Source: Otis tarda (lineage: Eukaryota; Chordata; Aves; Otidiformes; Otididae). From it: a DNA stretch of 64,000 nucleotides. The DNA is taken from positions 11,054,001 through 11,118,000 of the forward strand of contig CM048560.1 of NCBI GenBank assembly GCA_026413225.1. The letters run 5' to 3'. This document shows, piece by piece, positions 44,521 to 57,960 of the stretch. The position numbers and the translations under genes were made by a program. The notes under the pieces were generated by a model. That model had not been told where the DNA came from, ran no database searches, and was given only the letters and a program-made list of their open reading frames with translations. Position 1 is the stretch's first letter. Each line of letters begins with the position of its first letter.

Positions 44521-46895
44521 GCTTGCTTTCCCTTGCTGCCTGGAAAAGGGAGTTGGCTTTACAAATCATTTGTAGAATCATCCCCAAAGATACAAGATCT
44601 TTGTTCTAGCTGTAACTCTGTTGTTAGGACAAAAATATTCCTGTGACATCTCTTTCTCTAAGGTTTTATGCCATGTTTTTGATCTTAGTGTGTTTATTTG
44701 TAGAATGGTAATATTGTGAGCACTGCTCCCAGTGAAATTGCTGCCACTCAGGCTGGGTATGTGGGCAGTGTGCATGCAGAGGAGTGGTGAGGGTGGCTGG
44801 TGCAATGGAGCACAGCTCTTGTTAGCTCTCACATGCCTTGAGCTTTATTTCCACAAGTATACTTGTGTTCTGGGTGGAGTGAGAGGTGCATTGATACCTT
44901 GGGTAGTGTAGAGGTTTGTGCTTACCAGTTGTCCTGGAAAGGGTTTTTTGCTCTTCCCAAATGTTTAGCATCCAGCAGCCATGGAGCGAGGAGAGGCTGA
45001 TGAGGAGGCCCTTGTCTGTAGGTATGTGGAGGAGCAAGTGGGAGAGCTGTAACTGAAAGGAGATATGGCCCTTTTCTCTCTCCATGTGAGAACCATATCT
45101 TAGGCCTGGGTGCAGCTCAGCAGTGAGTAAAGCCTTGCCCTGTGCAGAGAAGGGCTGTACTGGCAAGGCATGAGTCCTATAGCTATCTCTCACCCTGCCC
45201 TCTGAAGAGGCATGTGTCAGGTGGGACCAGTCTCTCTGCTGTTGGTCCTGCTGGCTGAGCAAGGGCTGGCATCAAGAGTTTTGGGCAATTAATGTTGCCC
45301 TCCCAGCAAGCAGGCCCATCTGGATGGTGTTGCTTGCCCAGAGCTTGCTGTGCCTTTGCTGCCCAAAGTGGCACCTGGCCTGAGAAACCTCCCCAATTCA
45401 TCCTGGCCTAGGCTGAAGGCTGCAAAGATGGGAAGTCTGGTATCTAGAGAAGTCCCTGGAGGAACATATGGAGGGGGCTTCCTGGGTGGTAGGCAGAGAG
45501 AAAGGGCAGTGAGTATGTGTGATGGCAGAGCAGCATGGCATGGAGCAGAGCAAAGGGAACGCAGGCACTGTGTCTGTCACCCTGGCACAGAGGGGGGGAG
45601 AGGTGCAAGCAGTTCTGCATGCTGATGTGCTAAATACTATATATACCTAAATAAGTAGGAAAAATACTATTCTCCTGGTGATTCTGCCTACCCACATAAT
45701 CACTTGCATCTGCATTGTTTTTACCCTGCCAACACGTTTCAGATGCTCCAATAAGCACATGAAGAAACCACCCTCCCACTGCTTTGTGACTCACATTGTC
45801 ACCCCTCCAGGAAACCAAGAGATAATCTCACTACAGTTGATAAGAGCAGCTCCTCCTTAGCTTCACAGGTGGTGGGACGCCTCTCAAATGCTGCTTGCAG
45901 CAGCTCCAGGGGCATCCCCACCTCCTCAAATTCAAATGTGCTCTGGAGATCAAAGAGCGGAGCTCCTCAGCTGCAGCCTGGGACTGGGTCGCCTTTGCAC
46001 AGAGCAGGCAGGGACTCCTCCCGGGGGTGGCTTTTCTCTTTCCTGCTTTGTGCTACGCTGCCCTGTGAGGCTGCCTGCTTTTCTACCCTGCTCTGTTCCG
46101 TACTCTAACCCTTTCATCTGCGGCAACTGTACGTAGCGCACTGTCACACGTGCGATAGAGTCGCGGTGTTTCTGTGCAGAACAAGACAGGGACGCCCTAG
46201 GGAGAGCCTGATGGGGGAAGTCCAGACCAGGGTGGGAGGAGCAGGGCCTACAGGAGCAATGGGAAGGCTGTGTCTCTTCATTTTGGGATTATGTTGGCTT
46301 TCAATCAGAACTTCAGAACGAAGACAGCTTGTGGGCGCAGAGTCTAGCATACACACTGCTGCCAGGGCGATCCTGATACGTTGTGATTCTCTTGCTTTTT
46401 CCCTTGGCAGATTTCTGCTTTGCTCAGCAAAACAGTGGGTGTTCAGGATTTCTCTTGTCCCTCCTGGATACCTAGATGGTGACCCATGGCTGGCTGATTG
46501 TAAACTGTCTGAACCCTTACTGGTGTGAACCTTCAGTCATTCCCATCTGCTCCCCCCACCACTCTGTGTAAGTGACTCTGAAATAAGACTGAGTTTACTT
46601 CTTCAGGGTACGCTGGAGGTGGAGACAGGTTGTGCATGTCTCAAAGTGGAGGCATAGAAACACAAATTAAGGTTGAGACTGCCTGTTTTGGGTACTCCAA
46701 AGCATCTGACAGGGTGATGTGTGTATTACTTTGAAGTAAGATCTGTCATTATTCAGCATTCAGTCGGTTCAAAGACACCTAGCTCCATGTAAATTCAGCA
46801 CTGCCACTCTGTCCCACCAGGGGATGACTGCCAAAAGTTAGAGCAGTGAGGGGGGCATGGGAGACAAGGTTGAGCATGCTGATGCCTGGGGCATG
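44521..46895. other. Intergenic stretch
   Basis: No gene or recognisable repeat was seen. Confidence 0.55.
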
Positions 46896-47056
46896 CCCTG
46901 CAGGACACAGCTTTCTCAGCTTGCAGTTTCCCTATGAGATAGGCACTAAGCAGTGTACTGGGGATCTTTAAAGTATGCTGGGCCTCAGGGGGAAGTACAA
47001 ACTCTTGAAAGCTGTCAGGCTCCGGGTCCATCCTTTGGTCCCTGCAGGACACAGCT
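46896..47056. repeat. 127-bp unit (46913-47039) flanked by perfect 17-bp direct repeats
   Basis: CCCTGCAGGACACAGCT occurs at 46896-46912 and again at 47040-47056, with mismatches immediately outside. The enclosed unit is homologous, over about 97 ungapped positions with roughly 15 differences by eye, to 47886-47985. The homology begins right at the inner edge of the left 17-mer. The layout looks like an insertion with a target-site duplication. There is no A-tail, terminal inverted repeat or reading frame to name the element. Confidence 0.7.
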
Positions 47057-47600
47057 ACCTATGGAAAAGCAGAGATGAGGGCTCTGAATGGGATCAGTAA
47101 GCAATGCCTTCAGTCATGCCACCTTGAAGGGCTGTGCTTGCTGAAATCTCCCTTTACAGGTGCAACACTGGGTTTCCTGTCACCCACCCCCTGTGCTTTT
47201 TATTTTGGAAGACTTGTGTTGGCAAGGTGCTTCTTTGTGACATCTGCCTCTGTTTGTTTTTTTCTGGTGTGGATATATTTACAGACATTTTATCAGACTT
47301 GCATCATATAGATGGTGTGCTCTCTTCTCTTGCCATAAAGACTGGCTTTTAAAAATGGTAAGAGCACTGGACTGATGTGGTTTGTGGTATGGACTCCCTA
47401 AATTACCTTATTTAGTTGGCAGCTTTTTGGGGCATGCTGATTTGTTATGTGTGTGCACAATGTCCGACACAGAGACGCTTTGGTTTTACTTTGAAAATGC
47501 AAATAGATCACAGTGCTGCTGCGTGGTGGCACTGCTGGAGTTTGAGCACAGGCCGCTAGATGTCTGTATAAACCAGGGTTTGACAAGCAGCGATCCCAGC

Positions 47601-47647
47601 TGTGGTTTATGAGTTATTAGCTCTTGTGGTTTATGAGTTTATTAGCA
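47601..47647. repeat. Tandem duplication of a 23-24-bp unit
   Basis: GTGGTTTATGAGTTATTAGC and GTGGTTTATGAGTTTATTAGC follow each other, separated by TCTT. They differ by one inserted T. Confidence 0.8.
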
Positions 47648-47885
47648 AACAGTAGAGATGGAGCGCAGATTCATGAATTGCAGTCTCATGCTGAGAACAC
47701 AAAAGGGTGGCCATTGAAATCTGTCCCTTGCCAAGAAAGCTTATTGTTTAATGGTGAAAGAGAGGTTTTTGCTCTTTGCCTGCAGTGAATCCTTTCAGTT
47801 GCAGGCTTGGCATTGTCTCTGTGGCACAACTTGGTCTCTTCTGTGTGAGAGGTCGGTACAATTGAGCTTCTGGGAAGAAGGTGCT

Positions 47886-47985
47886 CTCTCAGCTTGCAGT
47901 TTCCCTGTGAGATGGGCATTAAGCTATGTGTCAAGGATCTTTCAAGTATGCTGGGCCTCAGAGGGAAATATAAACTCTTTAAAGC
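47886..47985. repeat. Second, diverged copy of the 46.9-kb unit
   Basis: It runs in the same orientation, starts CTCTCAGCTTGCAGTTTCCC and shares AAGTATGCTGGGCCTCAG. It lies about 965 bp downstream of the first copy. It lacks the flanking 17-mer. Most differences are transitions, consistent with two old neutral copies. Confidence 0.75.
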
Positions 47986-48009
47986 TCCAGGTTCAGGTGG
48001 CTCTCTCCA

Positions 48010-51000
48010 TGCCATCCTGGCAGCCATGTGTCTCTGAGCACAGTGACTTCTTTGAGCACGGGCTCCCAGGTCTCTTTGGAAAGAGAAGTCAGGGTGGTGA
48101 GAAAAGGAGCCCTACTCCTTCTTCCCTCACCTCTGGCAAAGCAATGTGCCTCTCTGCTCCCCAGGTCTTCAGATGTTGGTTCAGCCTGTGTCCTATCCCA
48201 GAGAGCTGCATTTCCCTGCCAAAGCAGCTTACTTTGCTTTTCCCCTGCAAGATAGGGTGCTGCCAGTACCAGAGAGCAGCTGCCCACCTGCCTGCTGGGG
48301 AGGTAGAGGAGGATGGAGAGGCTCTCCCAGTGCCGATCCTCTCGCACAATTCCCCTACAACCACTAGAGGGCAAGGAAGGTCTGTGAAAGAGCAGAGTGG
48401 CCTTAAAGCCTGCTGGAAAGAGCTCAGTTCTCCGTGGGGGGAGATCCTGCGCCTGAGGAAGGACCCTGCTTCCTGAAGGGATCCTGAGGCAGGCTGGGCT
48501 GGTGCAGGAGCGGTCCTTCGTTCTCCAAATCCCATCCTCTCCAGCTCTGCTCCCCGCATCTACACAGACCCTTCCTACTCTGTTTTGTCCCTTGTTCCAG
48601 CTCCACCAGCCCAGGTTGGAGCACCACCTTTGCCTGCCAAGGATGGTCAGCCCTGCTATAGGGATTCGGGAGACTGCTCCGAGCAACAAGCAGTCTTCCT
48701 GCGTGGCTCATCTGGAGTTTAAAGTCTCTGACACATGGGGAAATCGGAGGGCTCAGTGGCTGAGTGCAAGCCCCTGAACGGCAAAATACACGAGGATTGT
48801 GCAAGGCAAAAATTAGTGTGGTGATGGAGGAGCAGCACATCTCCCTCATGCTGGCTGTGTGGAGAAATGACAGGAAGTGGTGATGCGCAAAGGGACTGTC
48901 CCCCTACAGCTGATTACAGATAGATTAACTCAATGTAAGGGACCCCCTTGGTGGGGGGAAGAGCTGGCCTTTGAACCACCCCCAGCTGCGCCTGAGTCTG
49001 CTGGTGTGACATGGGAGCTCTGGGAGCACAACAGGGCTGAGGGGAAGGTGCAGCTCTGGGAAAACAGTTACTGCATATTGTGCTCCTTGTCACACCAGAC
49101 ATGTGCATGAAGTTCTTGAGTTGAGGGACTTCGTCAGGATGTGGCTGGAGGCCACAGCTGGGAGTGTATACTGCTCAGAGCTGTGGGTGATTTTGCAATT
49201 TGTGGATACACTTTCTGAAGACGTGTATCGGACCTGTGCTCTGCTCCTCGCTGCACCAGCTAGCAGAGCCCAGGGTAAAGCAGGCAGAAGGGGAGTGGGC
49301 TGCAGCTGGCAGATGAGCCAGAGGAAGCTGAGGTACTGCATGGGGGCATCAGAGCCAAAGCACAGGGTGTAAATGAACAAAGGGGATAATAGGGCAAAGC
49401 TATCCCTATCTCTTGCCCTTACCTTTAAAAAAAAAAAAAAATTGTCTCTAGTTTTACTTGAAGAAAGCTTGGGCTTTCAGGAAGATCCTGCCTACAGATC
49501 TCTGTGCCCAATTAAGATATTGCTCAATGGTGGTTATTCCAGCACCAGCATGTGCGAGTATGAAGCAGATCTTGTGATTTTGTGTCTCTTGGGGATCTTC
49601 TCTTTTTTTTTTTTCTTCTTTCAATTCCAGTTAGCAAGGCAATATATTTAAATTAGTTTGTTAGACAGATAGTCTCCAAATTGACTGTTTAAATCATGGT
49701 ATTGGACAAGCTCTGATGTACCCTTTGAGGAAACCCAAGAATCCACGCTTCAGGGGAGACACTACTGCTTGCTCCCGTGTGCTCTTCACTGCTGAATTCA
49801 AAAATAGGTGAATTCAGCAGATACATTTGCTGGCTTGTGTAGGGAATGGGAAGCAAAGGGGACTATATTTCTTTTCTAGTATAAACACTTGCATTTCTGA
49901 CACAGCTGGGAACAGCGCATGCAGCCCTGTGAAGGCAGGGCTGAGGCTCAGCTGGTTACCTTGCAGATGGGCTATGCCAAACCAGGAGTTTGGATGCTGT
50001 GCTAGCAGTGTGGATACATGTATCCTCTGGCAGCCTGGTCACATAAAGTTTTTTACTTCCAAGCTCTATGGATTGATGTATTTGGGCTGAGTCAGGCTTT
50101 GAAGTCTTTTAAGCCCTGGATTTATTCAAGCCAAACAGATGTACTGTTAACACAGTTTTGAGCTGTCTGGAAGTACAAGCCCACCTTCTGTATCCAAAAC
50201 TAAGAGCAGGAAAAAACCACCTTCTGCTACAGCATCCTAACTGGCTAGAGGGAGGAATACGTTGCAGCTGGATGCAGAGTAAGTGTGTGAGATAAGAGCA
50301 GAAGACAGGAGAAGTTGCCTCTCGGAGGAGTGGAAGCCTCCAGTCAGTGCTTGATGCAGCCTTTGGAAAGGTGTGAACTGAGCCTTGCTCAACTCTGCAG
50401 GATGCTGCTGGCAGGATATTGCAAAAGCACTGAGAGTCTGTAATCCAGCAGCTCTGCAAGCTGCCTGTCCAAGGCCTCCTTGGAGCAGCAGAGACAAAAA
50501 GCTGCTTCAGTTTTGCAGATGTTCTGGGACAGGATGCCCCCTTCCAGCACTGAAATGGGTGGGTGCCCCAGTAGGCTGCGCAACGGGCAGGCCAGGATTT
50601 GTTTCTTGCTGAGCGTAATTGTGACATAATGTTGCTCCCCAAGTTGTGCATGTGGTCAGCCAGAGAGGTTCAGAAGCATCTGACCGTTTTGCCAACTGCC
50701 CCTTCTGTTTTCAGATTTGCATCTGTCTTTCCTTTTGAGCTTTCTTCATTTTAGAAACATCCATATTCAGCGCAACATTAGCCTCTGTTTTGTTCCCTGT
50801 TACTCAACTGGATGCATTTCCAACTCATCGAGGAGACCAAGCCAGTGAGGAGAAGATAGAACATGGAGAGGAAATAGAGGGCAGCTAAGAGCACAGCAAA
50901 GAGCCAAGGAGGAGAAATAAGTATGCAATCCCCTGCCAGAAATGTGTTTTCTTATTCCCAACTGACGAGATTTTTTCAGTAACTACTGAATAAGCAAGCT

Positions 51001-54000
51001 GGTGCCATGGTAATCAGGGACACATTTGACAGCAACACTGGCTGTGGCTGCAATCATTGATCTGTGTTTGCAGTTACTGCTCACAGCTGTGGCTTCTACG
51101 TGGATTCTGATTTGTGACTGATTTCCTGTTTTTGGATTGGGGGTCCCATCTCAACACACACCCTAATTTGTGGTATTTGTTCTAATCTTTCAGCTGCTCC
51201 CTCCATAGCGGAGTGTTGCGCAGTTGCCTCTGGCCTTTTGCTCCCCAACAAGCAAATTCTTGGCAGCGCATGTGTCACAGGCAGGGACTTGTTCCTACGG
51301 CCTGGCCTAATCGCTGCCACAGCGACAATCTTATTGGAGATGTCGGGAGAAGACACAAGGAGATCACCCAGACTCACAATTACTCACTGTAAGCCCAGTC
51401 TTGTTCTGCCATAATGTGGGTGAGGTGACCTCCATGTGGAGATGATGATGACAAGGGAAAATACTTCTCGGAGGGTTAAGGTAAGATCAAGAGCTGGAGG
51501 TGGTAGAATTTGTACCCACCAGCTGACCTTATGAATCCTTCCCAAGTTAACAGAAGCTGTATGACTAGCCCCTAGGCTTAGGGTAGCACCCAGCCCTGAC
51601 AAGGCTTGTTTCACACAACTGTGAAGTTGTGGGGTCGGAAGCAGCTGTGGGTGTGAAAATCTTAACAATACTACTGGAGTCAGATGAGTCAAAACCTCCA
51701 ACGCCCAGTGTCCTGCACCATGAGTGGTTCAGACATTTCTGAAATATGATGCTGAGCAAGTCTGGATGTGCTCCTATCTGAAGGCAGCTGCTTATTTGAC
51801 TGACAGCTTCCTATTGACAAGATTGTAAACTTATTCCTTATCCCAGGAAAGTCTTGCTCTAAAGGAGAACCAGCTGAAATTCCCCATGAGACAACCATTG
51901 TAGCCATTTCTTTGCCAGTCTGATGGATTCATTCTTTTGCTGTTCAGACAGTTCTTTCAGTGGCTAAAAATACTGTAGTTCCTCTGATTGCAGGATTCCT
52001 CTGAGCATCTATTTTTCAAGCAAGCTCAGAGCTGTAGCTTCTCCCACCATACAAGCTGGTTGACTGACTCTGATGTGGTTTGTGGTTATGTGTAGCGTTG
52101 CTCATCTGGCCCTCCTGTGCTTTTGATTTTCTGAATCACCAGTGAATGCGCTTTCACAAGCAAGTGTGAACCTTGCTCCTGAGATGTGTGTAAATACCAT
52201 GGAGAGGTACTGAGAGGGTCAGCTTCTTGGAAGAAGACCTGCAGGGTCCCTGTGCCTACTGGAGGTGTGGGTGTGCAGTCTCCAGGTGTTGCTGCAGCAG
52301 GCACTGTGGAGCCCAGTACTACTGTACAGCTGAAGGAGGCACCCAACCAGGCGTAGGCCTTGCTCTGAGTTGCTGTGGACTCCAGCTGCCTGCCAGTATG
52401 GGATGAAGCTCCCCAGAGCTTCAATCTCATTCCTCAGTTGCCAAATTATCACCTCTCAATTGACAATTTGATGCAGTGCTTGAATCTTGAAAGATTCAAA
52501 GAGTCCTGGTGTTGACCTGCCTCAGTGTGGGGGCTTTGCAGACAGTTGCTCTACTGGTGCCCATGTTGTGTGTCTTAAGCAAATAAAGAGCAGACATTGG
52601 TGTCCCAAGCTTCCAGCCATGATATGTTGATGGTAAAGAAGCCAGGCATGATGCTGTGCCACTAGAATGTGGTGTTGAGTCAGTGCATCTTCTGCTAAAA
52701 GATGGCAAAGCAAATGACAAAATAAACTTTGTGGGAGCACTAGTTTCTCTAAATTGCAAGTCAGGTACAAGTCTGTATCAGAGCCTGGGTCTAGTGGGTG
52801 CTGGTGTAGTTTGGAGCTACCACACTGTTACTGGTCCAAACCCTGTGGTATTTCAGACAGATGTGGGGTGTCCTGTTTTATTGGGCTGTACTAGAGCTAG
52901 ACACCACAAGGAGCTGAGTTTACTTCATCTGCAGAGAAGTATCATGAATCACACAGGCCCCAGAGAGATGCCACTCCTGACTTAGCAGAGTGATTATGAA
53001 AAATGTGGCACAGCTGATGAACCAAGATACTATTTAGAGAAGAAGATACCTAAGAATGGAACTGATGCACAATAGTCTTCCCAGCACACTTACAGTAACT
53101 TGCAGGTTGTCTGAATTTCTCTGGTGTCCGCATGCTGCCTTAACTGTGTCTTGACTTCTCTGCTTGAATGCTGCTGAGCTTACAGCAGTAAGCTAGCAAG
53201 CCAGCTAAACCGCAAAGAAGAGTCTTCAACAAAGCATGACCCTATTAATCAGCAAAGCAAAGTTCCCCCCCTGCCCCCCCCCCCGGCTCTGCTGAACCGT
53301 TTCATAGCCAGAGATGCAGCACATTGTGTTGGTAATGGTAGCTGATGCACAGGATGTTTGAGTGGTAGTGGCAGGGTGATAGGAAAGAGGGTGCTCTAGA
53401 TGAGAAGGTGACTGCAGCTCTGCTCCAAAATGGCACCCAAGGAAACAATAACTGCTCAGTGAGAGGCACAAGCAGGAGGAATTGTGCAGCTGGGAGTGAG
53501 AATAGAAATTGGTGGTTGAAGTCACCCAGAATTGAGACTAAATCTGAGAAGAGCTTTCTTATGAAAACAGGAATGTAATTAAAGCTCTTGTTAGAGAGGT
53601 GAACGTTTTACTGTGTAAAGATCCTGAGAGATTTCCCATAAAACCTCTCGTCTTGGGGTTTAGTCTCTTAATTCCTTCCTGCTACTTCTGTCTGAAACAA
53701 TGTGAAAAAATAGTGTCTACTGGAGAGGAGGTAATGCTAGCAATAAAACTCGTTTTCTGATCCTACCCTGACAGATGCAAAACAAATTGGAGCATACTGC
53801 AAGCATCATTACAAGAATCTCTCTAGTTCAACAGCTCTTCTGCATAGGAAGTGATGTTTTCCTATGGTGTTTTCCTCCTGCTATTGAGTTCATCATCCTC
53901 TGCTGTCTCCTTTGAAGAAGAAGGAAAAAAAAAAAACATACTAAGCAAATTAGCCAAATCCTTGTAGCATATCCAGGATGGACTTGCAGATAGGTGTTAC

Positions 54001-57000
54001 TCAGCTTGCTGAGGTTTCTCTGCAGTACTTTCTTATGTCACTAATTTTGGGTAAGTCTAGCACTTGTGAGGCTCTTAAATTGAAATGTCAAGATTGTGTT
54101 TGTGTTCTTGCCATATAGATACATGCCTGAAGCTCCTACTGGCAGATGTGATTTGGAAGTGCAGAGACTTTGCATGCTTATAGATCACATTTTGAGTTTG
54201 AGTCTTCTGAACAGGCCTGAGCCATGTTCAGATCCACGTCTCGGGGCCTGGCCCATTTCCTTTCATTGCGTTGTGCAGTGATGCATTTAACTTCCAATAT
54301 AAAAGACTGGCGGTGCTGTGCAGCTGTCTGAGAAAGGTCACCGAAAGCCAGAGGAGTTTCACAAAAAACATAGATGAAAAGTTGACTCAGATTCACTGAA
54401 ATGAACAAAACTCTTCCCTTTTTCTTTTAGAATTATCTGTTTTTTGTGAAACTTGCTGGTTTTGCTGTGACCTTTATCTTTTACTCAGTCACAAGAGACT
54501 TTGTTTTTGCATGCACGTGGAGTAGGACTTTAATACAGACAGAGTTAGCATCCTGTACTAGATGCTGCAGAATGGATTGAGATTTCCTGTGCTAATCCTC
54601 TCACCAATGGCTCCCCTTGCCAGCCTCTGCTGTTGCTGGTGCCACTGAGTGGGAGGCTTACAGCTGGTGGTGGTGGGAGATGCTTCAATCCAGCATCTGA
54701 CTCTGGCAACCTGGCAGTATTCCTGCCTGCCTGGGTTGCCTCGGGCTGTGCTAAGCTGTGTGCGTGCTCTGGCATCATATCCAGAATCCTTCCCTTCATC
54801 CATGCAGAGTGGTGAGAAGGCACCTCGTCAGTGATTTGATGCCATCACACCGAAGTTTTTCTTGCCCTCCACTGACCAATAAACATTCTAGAAGATAAAA
54901 AAGAGCTATGGCCTCTGTATGACTGGCAGTGTCCAAGGCTGTTCATCAGCCTGGCCTGAATTCAGAGGATTTTGCTGGCATCTCTGGTATCCAACTACAG
55001 TGCCAGGCAGACATGCTGTTAGCATTTCTTGTAGCACAGTTCATCTTTTCTGTGTGTAACCAACTAAGTAAAATAGGTGCTTGGTATTTGATGGGTTGTC
55101 AAGAAGGTGCTGGTGTAGAATAGAGAACAATATGAGGTGGTGATGCCCTGGATATTTCTGGGGAGGGGTAATATTTGAGCTAAGGGTGATTTTAGGATGC
55201 TATTAATAGCCTGTCAAGCATAACACCTTGCTTTGAAACCAGCAGCTATTGGGTGTGGCAGTTGATGGCCTGTACGTGGGTTGGTGGTTCCTGCGGACAC
55301 CACTGAAACCAGTGCTCTTGTCTTACCACTGCCATCTCGAGAGAGAAGTTGGGGAGCACAGGGGATCCCTAGTGACACTATGCTGCAGATAAGAGGGAAT
55401 GATCTTTTTAGCTGGATTGGTTTCCAAACACATCTGTTTTCCCTTTGAGAAATCCCATGTATAAGTGAGTCATACATGACTAAGTTTGTAAGAAAGAAAG
55501 AGGCTTGCTCAGGGTGGAGTGCCCTGGCCATCAGCAAAATGCTGATGGGGTGCTGTAGGGGAGCTTGGTTCTGCACAGACAGTGTGATTTTTAAAGAAAA
55601 GTGAATTCAAATGCTGGTTGCAGAGCAGGTTGTCCATAGTCTTATTTCTTGCTGAAAAGTGGGCCGGTTGTTTTAGTGTCATCAAGGGCTGGCGATGACT
55701 GGAGATGAGCAAGTTCTCCAGCTGCAGCTATCCTGGCTCAGGAGCCTTGTGCCTGTGGGGCTTGCTCACTCTTTGACTGTGGTGGTCACCTGGAGCTCTG
55801 AAACACTATTACTTGGGCTCCAAGCCCAAGTGGTCTTTGTGTCCTATAACCATTGCCATCTCTCTAGGGAAACCCTGCCTTTGTGCTGTTCCAGTGAGAA
55901 GTGAGTGGCAGTCACCGTGCCTCACTGTAGCTGTGTAAAAGGAAGGGAGCTTGTCTAAGGCATGTGGGTCACTTCAGTGTCAACAGAGATGTAAAACCAC
56001 TCAGGGGTGGTCCCAGTATCACCAGATTGAGCATAGCCTGATCAGTCTGCATAGTGTCATTGGGTGGATCAAGTCTAAACACATGTGAACATCTCTTTGT
56101 TTTCAGTAGCTTTGAAACCAGATAGGAATCTGGGAGGAGAAGGCTGATCTTGATAAAAATGTGCGTTTGGGAGCCTCTGATAATATTTTTGGAAGCCTGT
56201 GAAGAAGGTACAGTTTAAATTCCCAAATAAATACAAAGAAGAATCTTTAAACATATGCCTTCTGTCTTATTGCAGTTACAAGAACAGCAGCTGGACTCCT
56301 GTGTAATTTTGAAGGTCAATGGAGCCTGAGCCCTGGGTATCTGGAATGCTTATTCAGGGGTTTCCCTAGCTCTGTATTGTCTACCTAATGTCTTTCCCAT
56401 CTGTCGAGGCAGAGAAGTAATTCTCAGGGAACATTCTTATTGTAAGAATACAACACTAGCCCTTTCAGTCAGTTGACTAGCTGATCAGATAGAGTGGTGC
56501 AATTCTGTGGGCTGAAACAGGGATCATGTGTATGTGAACAAGAAAGCTGCTTGGATTTAATTCAAGCTGTGATTAAAAGCTTCGTCTGTAGAACTGGAGT
56601 AGAACTTGGAAGAGAACCCTCAGGATTTGGGTATGCAGCTGGTTTAAAGTGCCTTTGGTGAATTAACTGCAGTTACTGAGCAGCAGGAGATGTATGTGTA
56701 TCTGTTGGCCCTCTGTGATCAGGGGTGAACTGTATCTGAGTGCAGGCCAGTCGTGTGCTCTCCCTACTGATGCATAAACATGCTTGTGCCTATGGCTCTC
56801 AAATACTCATAGAGGTTTGGCTGTCAGGCAGTAACTCTTTAAGTCTGCTATGAGTTGGTTTCAGCCTATTAGGAGTCAGTTAGACCTGACTGGAAATAAG
56901 CAATTCCTTAAATAAGAATGAGCATCTAGAGCATTTGCGCCTATCCAGCTTAAGTCGTTGAAGTTCACAAATTAGATCTCATTGACGTAACTTTGTCTTC

Positions 57001-57289
57001 CCCTGCACCCAGCTGGACATCACTCAATATGTAAGTCCACAGGAAATGACTCCTTGTTAGAAAAGATGAGGATTGCTAAAAGCTGCTTTAGGAGTTGCTC
57101 TACTGGGAGACAACCAGCAATACCGAAATCGGAGATATTGAGATGGCTGGAGGTGAGGGGTACTCCTTGTCTACTGTTTTCAGTAATTCCTCTGGATCAA
57201 AAACTCAGTGCTGGTTAACAAAATGTGCTTTGGATAGAAGTTAGGAAGCAGCTTCAGCGTGGGGAAGGGTCAGAATATCATACCAGGAA
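48010..57289. other. Intergenic stretch
   Basis: No gene was recognised. The long overlapping frames at 47751-48689 on both strands lie in GC-rich DNA and show no domain. Also present are an A-rich tract at 49427-49441, a poly-T tract near 49602-49614, a C-rich tract at 53265-53284 and a perfect 12-bp-stem hairpin at 49789-49820. Confidence 0.55.
49789..49820. repeat. Perfect inverted repeat, 12-bp arms and 8-base loop
   Basis: CTGCTGAATTCA (49789-49800), loop AAAATAGG, TGAATTCAGCAG (49809-49820). Pairing does not extend outside the arms, so it is not a microRNA-length hairpin. Confidence 0.9.
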
Positions 57290-57960
57290 TGCTGAGACTA
57301 GAGTAGTAGAAATGGGCTGAAACTCAGCAGTACAGAGTGCAAGGGTGCTCAGTGACTAATAACAAAAACCTATTCTTAAGCAGGGGCCTCCTCAGTTAAA
57401 TACTGAGAAGGATGTCAGTGTACTGGCTGATCACAGGATGACTGTGAACCACCAATATGATGTTCTTGTGAAAAAGGCAAATTTAGTGTGAGGATCCACC
57501 AGGTGAGTCGTGATGGGCCCTAGTCCCGTGTGGTGCAAGTTGTGAAGAATGACGATGCAGATGTTCAGGGATGCTGGGTGTTTATTACACAAGATCATGT
57601 TGAAAGGAAGCTTACAAGAAGGCTACCCAAAATGAAAGGATTAAGTATTTGGAAGGGACAGGAGCCTGAACTGAAGGAGAGTGCTGTCAGAAGAAGAAAA
57701 CCATGAGAAATGATAATGAATGCATCTGGGCTGAAAATTAGGAGGTTTTCTAACCATCAGGGTCTAGAATACCCTCCTCCTAGAAATAGAAGTGTCACAA
57801 AATCTAGCCTTTCCCTAAAATGATGTGCTACAGTGAACTGAATGGCAGGCCCGTAATAGCACAGGACTGGCTTTGATGGGTCTGTAAATTCCTCATCCAG
57901 TTCAGTGCTGCCAGACAACCTGTTGATTAAACTGTTGCAAGTTCTGTAGATAGCTTGTGA
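57290..57960 (+). mobile_element. Ancient CR1-type LINE fragment (3' part of ORF2 to 3' end), heavily decayed
   Basis: Sequence such as GTACTGGCTGATCACAGGAT and TGACTGTGAACCACCAATAT, with a following GTGAAAAAGGC and a later GGTTTTCTAACCATCAGGG, follows the order of an old CR1 reverse-transcriptase region as I remember it. The frame is broken by many stops and small indels. Both ends are approximate. Its decay suggests an insertion far older than the LTR copies in this window. Confidence 0.65.

Noticed and set aside
47751-48689. Long overlapping open frames on both strands (241 and 236 codons)
   Set aside because: They lie in GC-rich DNA, overlap each other in opposite directions and match no family. 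Part of the region is the repeat copy at 47886-47985.
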